This document shows, piece after piece, positions 57,246-64,000 of a stretch of DNA of 64,000 bases. The translations under genes and the position numbers were made by a program. Source of the DNA: Bradyrhizobium sp. AZCC 1693 (GTDB lineage: Bacteria; Pseudomonadota; Alphaproteobacteria; Rhizobiales; Xanthobacteraceae); assembly GCF_036924745.1 (NCBI RefSeq), contig NZ_JAZHSD010000001.1, positions 7,191,001 through 7,255,000 of the forward strand. Direction: 5' to 3'. Position 1 is the first letter of the stretch. The number at the start of each line of letters is the position of its first letter. The notes below the pieces were generated by a model that searched no databases, was not told the origin of the DNA, and was given only the letters and a program-made list of their open reading frames with translations.

Positions 57246-60200
57246 ATGTCCTTCCATAAATTGCTGATCGCCAACCGCGGCGAGATCGCCATCCGCATCG
57301 CGCGCGCCGCGGGTGACGCCGGCCTTGCCACCGTCGCGATCCATTCCGCCGACGATGCGCAATCGCTGCATGTCCGCGCCGCCGACGCAGCTTGCGAAAT
57401 CCCGGGCCGCGGCGCGCGGGCCTATCTCGATATCGAGGCCGTGATAGCGGCCGCCAAGGCGACCGGATGCGAGGCGGTGCACCCGGGCTATGGCTTCCTC
57501 AGCGAGAACGCCACGCTCGCCCGGCGCTGCATCGAGGAAAGCATCGTCTTTGTCGGACCGTCGCCGGAAGCGCTCGACCTGTTCGGCGACAAGGCGCGAG
57601 CCAAGGCGCTGGCAAAACAATGCGGCGTGCCCATCATCGAGGGCACCAGCGGGCCGACCAGCCTGGAAGAGGCAAGGGCCTTCCTTGAGTCCCTGGACGC
57701 CGGCGGCGCCATCATGATCAAGGCGATCGCCGGCGGCGGCGGCCGCGGCATGCGCATCGTCGACGACGCGGGCAGACTGGAGGAGGCCTATGCGCGCTGC
57801 CAGTCCGAGGCGATGGCGGCCTTCGGCGGCGACGGCGTCTATGTCGAGCGCCTGATCCGCAACGCCCGCCACATCGAGGTGCAGATCATCTGCGACCACT
57901 ATGGCGCGATCAGCCATTTGTGGGAGCGCGAATGCACCATCCAGCGCCGTAACCAAAAACTCATCGAGGTCGCGCCGAGCCCGTCGCTGAACGACGCCTT
58001 GCGCGGGCGCATCATCGACGCCGCCAAGGAACTCGCCGCCGCCGCCAACTACGATAACCTCGGCACCTTCGAATTCCTTGTCGATAGCGACGCCAAAACC
58101 AGCGACCAGGCGTTTGCCTTCATCGAGGCCAATCCGCGGCTCCAGGTCGAGCATACCGTCACCGAGCAGGTGCTCGGCCTCGATCTGGTGCAGTCGCAGC
58201 TCGCGGTCGCGGCCGGCGCCACGCTGGGTTCGCTCGGTCTGGCGCAGGCCTATATCCCAAAGCCGCGCGGCTTTGCGATGCAGCTCCGCGTCAACATGGA
58301 GGTGATGGACGAGGCCGGCGGAACAAAGCCGACCGGCGGGACGCTGGCGATGTTCGACCTGCCGTCCGGCCCCGGCGTTCGCGTCGATACGTTTGGCTAT
58401 TCCGGGTACCGGACCAGCACCGCCTTCGACTCGCTGCTCGCCAAGGTCATCGTGCATTCGCCGGGCGGCAACTGGACCGACGTCGTGCATAAGGCGACGC
58501 GGACGCTGCGCGAGTTCCGGATCGGCGGCGTCGCCACCAACATCCCCTTCCTGGCGGCGATTTTGGCGCATCCGGATTTTGTCGAGAACCGCGTCAGCAC
58601 CGGCTTCATCGAGGCTCATGTCGCTGATCTCGTCGGTGACGCCAAAGCGACCGCCGAGACGGCGCTGATCGAATCCGGCGTCGCGGCCGATGACGGCGCA
58701 GCCATGACGGAAGCCGCGGTTAGCGGACCGGGGCCAGCAGGCTCGGAGCCCGTTCCCGCGCCGCTGCAGGGCACGATCGTGGCTATCGACGTCAGGGAAG
58801 GGGACCTCGTCCGTCCCGGCCAGCAGATCGCCGTGCTCGAATCCATGAAGATGGAGCATCTGGTGACCGCACCGCATGGCGGCAGGGTGACGAAGGTCGC
58901 GGCCGAGGCCGGCGTGACGCTGATGCAGGACGAGGCGATCCTCTATCTGGAGCCTGCCGAGATCGACGCCCATGATGTGACTGCAGAGGAGGACGTCGAT
59001 CTCGATCACATCCGTCCCGATCTCGCCGAACTGATCGAGCGCCACGCCATTACGTTGGATGAAAACCGCCCGGCGTCGGTCGAGCGGCGGCGCAAGACCA
59101 ACCAGCGCACGGCGCGCGAGAACATTGCGCAACTCGTCGATGAAGGTTCGTTCGTCGAATACGGCTCGCTCGCCATCGCCGCGCAGCGCCGGCGGCGCGC
59201 GGTCGACGACCTCATCCGCAACACGCCGGCCGACGGGCTGATCTCCGGCGTCGCCACCGTGAACGCGGAAAAATTCGGCGCGGATGCCGCCCGCTGCATG
59301 GTGATTGCCTACGACTACACCGTGCTGGCCGGCACCCAGGGCCATATGAACCACAAGAAGATCGACCGCATGCTGGGCCTTGCCGAGCAATGGCGGATGC
59401 CGCTGGTGTTTTACGCCGAAGGCGGCGGCGGCCGGCCCGGCGATACCGACCGGCTCGGCATGACCGGCCTCGACGGGCCGTCTTTCGTGCAATTCGCAAA
59501 GCTCTCAGGATTGGTGCCCGTCATCGGCGTGGTGTCCGGCTATTGCTTCGCCGGCAACGCCGCGATGCTCGGCTGTTGCGATGTCATCATCGCGACGATG
59601 AACGCGTCGATCGGCATGGGCGGCCCCGCGATGATCGAAGGCGGCGGCCTCGGTGTCTATCATCCGGCCGAAGTGGGGCCGGTGTCGTTCCAGTCGCCGA
59701 ACGGCGTCATCGACATCCTGGTCGAGGACGAGGCCGAAGCGACGGCGGCTGCGCAAAAATATCTGTCGTACTTCCAGGGCGCCGTTGCCGACTGGAAGGC
59801 GCCGGACCAGCGCCTGTTGCGGCGGGCGATCCCGGAAAACCGCCTGCGGGTCTATGATATCAGGACCGTCATCGATCTTCTCGCCGACGAAGGTTCGGTG
59901 CTGGAAATCCGCAGGGATTTCGGCGTCGGCATGATCACCGCCTTCATCCGCATCGAGGGAAAACCGTTCGGCCTGATCGCCAACAATCCAAAGCATCTCG
60001 GCGGCGCGATCGATGCGCCGGCCGGCGACAAGGCCGCGCGCTTCATGCAACTCTGCGACGCCTTCGATATTCCGCTGCTGTCGCTGTGCGACACGCCGGG
60101 CTTCATGGTCGGTCCCGAAGCGGAGAAGACCGCGATCGTGCGCCACGTCGCGCGGATGTTCGTCACCGGCGCGAGCCTCACCGTGCCGCTGTTCGGCATC

Positions 60201-60566
60201 GTCTTGCGCAAGGGCTACGGCCTGGGGGCGCAATCCATGATCGGCGGCGGCTTCCACGCCTCCTTCTTCACGGTGGCCTGGCCGACCGGCGAATTCGGCG
60301 GCATGGGGCTGGAAGGTTATGTCCGGCTCGGCTTCCGCAAGGAGATGGAAGCAATCGAAGATCCGGACGAGCGCGAGGACTACTACCAGGCCAAGGTCGC
60401 CGAGCTCTACGCCAACGGCAAGGCGGTCTCGATCGCCTCCGTGCTGGAGATCGACGAAGTGATCGATCCCGCCGACACGCGGCAGTGGATCATGTCAGGG
60501 CTGCGCTCGGTGCCGAAGCCCGAGCCGCGTACGACAAGAAAGCGGCCGTGTATTGATGCGTGGTGA
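57246..60566 (+). CDS. single-chain acyl-CoA carboxylase (biotin carboxylase, biotin carrier and carboxyltransferase fused)
   Basis: A 1106-residue biotin enzyme holding all activities in one chain. Biotin carboxylase fills about residues 1-450 (LLIANRGEIAIRIARAAG, the ATP-grasp loop GGGGRGMRI, FIEANPRLQVEH). The carrier domain has ESMKMEH with biotinyl Lys535. The carboxyltransferase fills about 590-1090 (QRTARENIAQLVDEGSF, GGGGRPGDTD, SGYCFAGNAAMLGCCDVII, CDTPGFMVGPEAEK, SMIGGGFHASFF). This order and length match the single-chain long-chain acyl-CoA carboxylases described from mycobacteria and Rhodopseudomonas. The acyl-CoA used is not shown. The ATG at 57246 begins the conserved N-terminus; its ribosome site is weak. 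Confidence 0.9.
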   Translation: MSFHKLLIANRGEIAIRIARAAGDAGLATVAIHSADDAQSLHVRAADAACEIPGRGARAYLDIEAVIAAAKATGCEAVHPGYGFLSENATLARRCIEESIVFVGPSPEALDLFGDKARAKALAKQCGVPIIEGTSGPTSLEEARAFLESLDAGGAIMIKAIAGGGGRGMRIVDDAGRLEEAYARCQSEAMAAFGGDGVYVERLIRNARHIEVQIICDHYGAISHLWERECTIQRRNQKLIEVAPSPSLNDALRGRIIDAAKELAAAANYDNLGTFEFLVDSDAKTSDQAFAFIEANPRLQVEHTVTEQVLGLDLVQSQLAVAAGATLGSLGLAQAYIPKPRGFAMQLRVNMEVMDEAGGTKPTGGTLAMFDLPSGPGVRVDTFGYSGYRTSTAFDSLLAKVIVHSPGGNWTDVVHKATRTLREFRIGGVATNIPFLAAILAHPDFVENRVSTGFIEAHVADLVGDAKATAETALIESGVAADDGAAMTEAAVSGPGPAGSEPVPAPLQGTIVAIDVREGDLVRPGQQIAVLESMKMEHLVTAPHGGRVTKVAAEAGVTLMQDEAILYLEPAEIDAHDVTAEEDVDLDHIRPDLAELIERHAITLDENRPASVERRRKTNQRTARENIAQLVDEGSFVEYGSLAIAAQRRRRAVDDLIRNTPADGLISGVATVNAEKFGADAARCMVIAYDYTVLAGTQGHMNHKKIDRMLGLAEQWRMPLVFYAEGGGGRPGDTDRLGMTGLDGPSFVQFAKLSGLVPVIGVVSGYCFAGNAAMLGCCDVIIATMNASIGMGGPAMIEGGGLGVYHPAEVGPVSFQSPNGVIDILVEDEAEATAAAQKYLSYFQGAVADWKAPDQRLLRRAIPENRLRVYDIRTVIDLLADEGSVLEIRRDFGVGMITAFIRIEGKPFGLIANNPKHLGGAIDAPAGDKAARFMQLCDAFDIPLLSLCDTPGFMVGPEAEKTAIVRHVARMFVTGASLTVPLFGIVLRKGYGLGAQSMIGGGFHASFFTVAWPTGEFGGMGLEGYVRLGFRKEMEAIEDPDEREDYYQAKVAELYANGKAVSIASVLEIDEVIDPADTRQWIMSGLRSVPKPEPRTTRKRPCIDAW

Positions 60567-60589
60567 GGACTTTTTCGTTCGGGTTACGG

Positions 60590-61130
60590 GCTCTGTGATC
60601 TCGTATGTGACTGCCCGACGGGCAAATCACTAAAACCCGTCCAGCCCTCGGCGCAAAAATATTCCGCTTCCGTTCTCACCCAAATCAGTTGCATAACTCC
60701 GCCCGTCTCACGGCAGATGAGGGGCGTTGGCCATCGTCACGAACGCGCTGTGAGATGCGATGGACGCAGATGGCGCGATAGACGTTGCGCGCCTGACGCG
60801 TACGGCGAAGTCGTGTGGTTCGGGCGCCGCGGTGCTGGCGTTAAGTCCAAGAGAAGCGAAGCTTCTCGGGGGCGACGGAGGCAAAAAAGCCGTTCTCCGG
60901 GAAGAGCACGAAGTAAACCGTAAAGCCATTGCGCAGGGAAGGCCGGAATGCTCCCGCTGCCCTGTATGCTCGTGTGCAGTTTTGTTTGCGCAAATCGCAC
61001 GCGAGACCGCGGGTGCAGCAAGCACCCGGTCTTCCCTGCGCCCTCTGATTTCGAGGAGGGCAAACGAAGATGCAAACCTCGGGCGATCAGCGCCGCGAGA
61101 AGGCAAAGGTGCGTCAGCTCTTTGAAGATT
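60590..61130. repeat. dispersed intergenic repeat region, non-coding
   Basis: Several short frames are open here on both strands, but their translations (for example a minus-strand frame reading CANKTAHEHTG and SIPAFPAQWLYG) are ones I recall appearing many times as spurious hypothetical proteins in Bradyrhizobium genomes. That pattern indicates a multi-copy intergenic element rather than a gene. The GACGGGCAAATCAC core near 60616 also resembles the box of the 4.3-5.0 kb repeats. No gene is supported. Confidence 0.55.
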
Positions 61131-61150
61131 GAATCCGAAAGCTCTTCCGT

Positions 61151-61270
61151 CGTCCCTGCGAACGCAGGGACCCATAACCACCGGCCGCAATTGCCTTGTG
61201 AGGTCGTCGTTATCTTGTCTTTTTCAATAACAAAAGCCGCGGAGTATGGGTCCCTGCGTTCGCAGGGACG
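61151..61270. repeat. 120-bp element with perfect 26-bp terminal inverted repeats
   Basis: The left arm at 61151-61176 starts CGTCCCTGCGAACGCAGGGA and ends CCCATA; the right arm at 61245-61270 is its exact reverse complement. Each arm is also a small palindrome itself (TCCCTGCG/CGCAGGGA). The 68 bases between hold an AT-rich stretch. There is no coding frame. It resembles a miniature inverted-repeat element or extended REP and ends 9 bases before the monooxygenase stop. Clear target duplications are not seen. Confidence 0.85.
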
Positions 61271-61279
61271 TCGATGACA

Positions 61280-62896
61280 CTACCCCAGCTTCAACTCATC
61301 ATAACCCTTCGCCGCCACCTCGTCGCACCTGGCGCGATACGCCGGCGCGCTGCCGCTGTAGCGGGCGACGATGCGCCTCTGCTTGCCCTCGACGTTGGAG
61401 TTGATGCCGGTCATCCAGGAATTGACCTCGTTGGACAGCAGCCCCTCGCCGAGCGCCTTGACGTGATCGGTCCAGGATTTCACGCCCTCGGGCGTCGCCT
61501 CCAGCCGTGTCAGCTTGTTGGCCATGGCAAACCCAAGAAGCCCGGTCACCCAGTCGACGCTGTATTCGATGCTGCGCGGGATGTTGCCGAGCGCGGTGTG
61601 CGGCCCCATCAGCATCAGCATGTTGGGAAACCCGTGAACCATGATGCCGAGATAGGTCTCCGGGCCTTGTCGCCACTTCTCCTTCAGCCGCGCGCCGCCG
61701 GCGCCGCGAAAATCGATCTTGTCGAAACTACCGGTGATGGCGTCGAAGCCGGTCGCATAGATGATGATGTCGAACTCGTATTCCCTCTCGCTGGTCTTGA
61801 TGCCCGCGAGTGTAATGCGCTCGATCGGCGTTTCCGTGATGTCGACCAGCTCGACATTGTCCTGATTATAGACCTCGTAATAGAAGGTCTCGAGCGGCAG
61901 CCGCCGTGTGCCAAAGCCGTGATTTTTCGGGATCAGCTTCTCCGCCACGGCCTGATTCTTCACCCGCTGCCGGATCTTGCGCGCCACGAAATCGGAGATC
62001 GTGGCATTGGCCTTGCGGTCGATCAGGATGTCGCGGAAATTGCCCTGCCAGATGCCGAAGCCGCGCTCGCCATAGAGCTTTTCATAAAACGCCTCGCGCT
62101 CCTCGTCCGACACCTCGAACGTGCCACGCGGGTCCGGCGTATGCAGGAAACAGGCGAAGGTCTCCTGGCAGCGGGCGAACATCTCGGGGTATCCCGCCTT
62201 GATCTTCACTTGCGTCTCGGCGTCGATCTTGCCGTTGTGCAGCGGTGCGCACCAGTTCGGCGTGCGCTGGAATACGGTGAGACGGCCGACCTGGCTCGCG
62301 ATGGTCTGGATGGTCTGCACGCCGGTGGCGCCGGTGCCGATCACGGCGACGCGCTTGCCGGCGAAATCGACGGGCTCCTTCGGCCATCGCGCGGTATGGA
62401 AGGAGGCGCCCCTGAAATCATCGCGTCCCTCGATCCGCGGCAATGTAGGCGTCGACAGCGGACCTATCGCCGTGATCACGAACCGCGTGTCGAAGCGGTT
62501 GCCGTCCTCGAGGGTGATGCTCCAGCTTCGCGAGCCCTCATCGTAAACCGCCCCCGTCACGCGGCTGCGAAACTGGATATCGCGGCGGAGGTCGAACTTG
62601 TCGGCGACGTAGTTGAGATAGCGCAGCGTCTCCGGCTGGCCGGCGAAATGCTCCGACCATTCCCATTCCTGCAGCAACTCCCTGGAGAACGAATAGCCGT
62701 AGGAATAGCTCTCCGAATCGAAGCGCGCGCCGGGATAGCGGTTCCAGTACCAGGTGCCGCCGATATTGGTCCCGGCCTCGAACGCGCGCACGCGAAAACC
62801 CTGTTCGCGCAGCCGGTAGAGCTGGTACGGGCCCGACATGCCCGCGCCGATGATGATGGCGTCGTAGTCCGGAATCGGTGTCGCTCCCGTGCTCAT
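61280..62896 (-). CDS. Baeyer-Villiger-type flavin monooxygenase
   Basis: A class B flavoprotein monooxygenase of 538 residues, using NADPH, FAD and oxygen to insert oxygen next to a ketone or oxidise S/N groups. FAD site IIIGAGMSGPYQLYRLREQG, the segment GGTWYWNRYPGARFDSESYSY, the fingerprint FRGASFHTARWP, the NADPH site VAVIGTGATGVQTIQ and the late IIYATGFDAITGSFDKI are all present. This is the cyclohexanone/phenylacetone monooxygenase pattern. The ATG at 62896 is preferred over 62947. It is divergent from the GMC gene. Confidence 0.9.
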   Translation of the reverse strand: MSTGATPIPDYDAIIIGAGMSGPYQLYRLREQGFRVRAFEAGTNIGGTWYWNRYPGARFDSESYSYGYSFSRELLQEWEWSEHFAGQPETLRYLNYVADKFDLRRDIQFRSRVTGAVYDEGSRSWSITLEDGNRFDTRFVITAIGPLSTPTLPRIEGRDDFRGASFHTARWPKEPVDFAGKRVAVIGTGATGVQTIQTIASQVGRLTVFQRTPNWCAPLHNGKIDAETQVKIKAGYPEMFARCQETFACFLHTPDPRGTFEVSDEEREAFYEKLYGERGFGIWQGNFRDILIDRKANATISDFVARKIRQRVKNQAVAEKLIPKNHGFGTRRLPLETFYYEVYNQDNVELVDITETPIERITLAGIKTSEREYEFDIIIYATGFDAITGSFDKIDFRGAGGARLKEKWRQGPETYLGIMVHGFPNMLMLMGPHTALGNIPRSIEYSVDWVTGLLGFAMANKLTRLEATPEGVKSWTDHVKALGEGLLSNEVNSWMTGINSNVEGKQRRIVARYSGSAPAYRARCDEVAAKGYDELKLG

Positions 62897-63078
62897 GGTT
62901 TGCTGCAAAGCTATCCCGGCTTGCGGCAGTGGACAAACCGGTATCAAGGCGTGGCAGGGTTGCAGCTTTGCACCGCCATGCCGGCTTCACTCGGCTTTAC
63001 GGCAGGCTGCATCTGCCCTTATCGTCGGAGTTCAGATCGCCGCAAGGCGACGATAATTCGGGGAGCGAAGCGACCGCA

Positions 63079-64000
63079 GTGAACGATCCCGTTGACGTCC
63101 TGATCATCGGCGCCGGCGCATCCGGCGCGGCAGTGGCGTGGAGCCTGGCCGATACCAAAATGCACATTCTCTGCCTCGACCAGGGCGGCTGGATGAACCC
63201 GTCGGAATATCCGAGCACGGGGCGCGATTGGGAAGCAAAATTCTACGGCGACTGGTCGAGCAGCCCGAACATCCGCGGCCGGCCCGAGGACTATCCTGTT
63301 AACGACGACAATTCGCCGATAAAGGTCGTCAACTTCAACGGCGTCGGGGGCTCGACGGTGATGTACACCGCGCATTGGCCGCGGCTGCACCCCTCCGATT
63401 TCAAGGTGAAGACGCTCGACGGCGTCGCCGATGACTGGCCGATCGATTACGACGCGCTCACGCCGTTCTTCGAGGAGAACGACCGGATGATGGGCGTCTC
63501 GGGCCTGTCGGGCGATCCGCTTTCACCGCTGACGCACCCGCCGATGCCGCCGCAGCCGCTCGGGCTTTCCGGCCCCTTGATCGGCAAGGCCATGAACAAG
63601 CTCGGCTGGCACTGGTGGCCGTCGGACACCACGGTCGCTACGATGGATTACGAGGGCCGGGCGCGCTGCATCAATCTTGGCCATTGCACGCCGGCCTGCG
63701 CGCAGGGCGCCAAAGCCTCGACCGACATCACCTATTGGCCGCACGCGATCCGCGCCGGCGTCGAGCTCAAGACCCATTGCCGCGTGCGCGAGATCCTGAC
63801 CAACGAGCACGGCATGGCCTCGGGCGTCGTCTACTACGACAAGGATGGCGTCGAGCAGTTCCAGCCGGCCGAAGTCGTCATCATCGCCTGCAACGGCGTC
63901 GGCACGCCGCGGCTGCTCTTGAACTCGGTCTCCGGCCGTTTCCCGAATGGGCTCGCCAATTCATCCGGCCTGGTCGGCAAGAACCTGATGTTCCATCCCT
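63079..64000 (+). CDS. GMC-family oxidoreductase, 3' end outside window
   Basis: A flavin oxidoreductase of the glucose-methanol-choline family, cut by the window end after 307 codons with the frame still open. The GTG at 63079 starts the FAD-binding segment VLIIGAGASGAAVAWSLADT. NGVGGSTVMYTAHWPRLHPSDF is the flavin-contacting stretch. A Cys-containing RCINLGHCTPACAQGAKAS segment follows, and EVVIIACNGVGTPRLLLNS is the second conserved GMC motif. Members oxidise alcohols, sugars or sugar acids, often passing electrons to a cytochrome c. The catalytic His region lies beyond the window. Confidence 0.85.
   Translation, partial: MNDPVDVLIIGAGASGAAVAWSLADTKMHILCLDQGGWMNPSEYPSTGRDWEAKFYGDWSSSPNIRGRPEDYPVNDDNSPIKVVNFNGVGGSTVMYTAHWPRLHPSDFKVKTLDGVADDWPIDYDALTPFFEENDRMMGVSGLSGDPLSPLTHPPMPPQPLGLSGPLIGKAMNKLGWHWWPSDTTVATMDYEGRARCINLGHCTPACAQGAKASTDITYWPHAIRAGVELKTHCRVREILTNEHGMASGVVYYDKDGVEQFQPAEVVIIACNGVGTPRLLLNSVSGRFPNGLANSSGLVGKNLMFHP

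Noticed and set aside
57213..59492. Minus-strand open frame of 759 codons
   Set aside because: It is exactly antisense to the acyl-CoA carboxylase, has no recognisable domain and is explained by GC-rich third codon positions.
60708..61190. Several hypothetical protein frames on both strands
   Set aside because: They lie in a dispersed repeat; translations of this kind recur as spurious predictions.
61274..63082. Plus-strand open frame of 602 codons
   Set aside because: Antisense to the Baeyer-Villiger monooxygenase, whose motifs are complete on the other strand.
1..64000. tRNA, rRNA or CRISPR array
   Set aside because: No cloverleaf with a conserved T-loop, no rRNA stretch and no regularly spaced repeats were noticed by eye; a covariance search would be needed to exclude a tRNA fully.

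Overview
The window looks like chromosomal DNA of an alphaproteobacterium of the Bradyrhizobium/Rhodopseudomonas lineage. The evidence is high GC, a phasin and HU protein of that style, many ABC, TctC and CoA-ester enzymes, a single-chain acyl-CoA carboxylase, and palindromic intergenic repeats I recognise from that lineage. This is judged by eye; no database search was possible. No rRNA, tRNA or CRISPR array was seen.

Layout. 0-4.6 kb: a CaiB/BaiF CoA-transferase (cut by the window start), an FMN 2-hydroxyacid oxidase, a phasin and small membrane proteins, one broken by a 17-bp tandem duplication. 4.3-5.0 kb: three copies of a promoter-like box, two followed by terminator hairpins (candidate small RNAs). 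5.3-11.2 kb: a decayed prophage-like island with a truncated terminase abutting a truncated membrane glycosyltransferase, an intact lysozyme, a chain of overlapping small membrane genes and a GNAT gene ending in a strong terminator. 11.3-20.3 kb: oxidative catabolism (two-component flavin monooxygenase and reductase, polysaccharide deacetylase-like protein, luciferase-like monooxygenase, three-subunit molybdenum hydroxylase, zinc alcohol dehydrogenase). 20.5-26.1 kb: an ABC importer with a metallophosphodiesterase, then a TctC-type binding protein.

26.7-33.0 kb is the most coherent block: purine and ureide nitrogen use. It holds a nucleobase permease, uricase, an allantoate-amidohydrolase-like enzyme, a cysteine hydrolase resembling biuret/triuret hydrolases and a second permease. 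Two exact sigma-54 promoter motifs, and a third weaker divergent one, sit in its intergenic regions, which points to nitrogen-limitation control.

33.0-45.1 kb: a sugar-type ABC importer without its own ATPase, a secreted LVIVD-like protein, a VOC protein, an amine-oxidase-like flavoprotein and a complete peptide/opine-type ABC importer. 45.5-54.4 kb: HU, an SDR that lacks the usual catalytic residues, a CmcJ/NvfI-like oxidoreductase, an MFS transporter, both subunits of an N-methylhydantoinase/oxoprolinase and an amino-acid-type binding protein. 54.5-55.8 kb: a complete IS4-family element inserted in a palindromic repeat with a 9-bp target duplication. 55.8-64.0 kb: an enolase-superfamily dehydratase, the acyl-CoA carboxylase, a dispersed repeat cluster, a Baeyer-Villiger-type monooxygenase and a GMC oxidoreductase cut by the window end.

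Most of the window is thus uptake and oxidation of scavenged organic compounds. Most products are family-level calls; substrates are inference unless stated.
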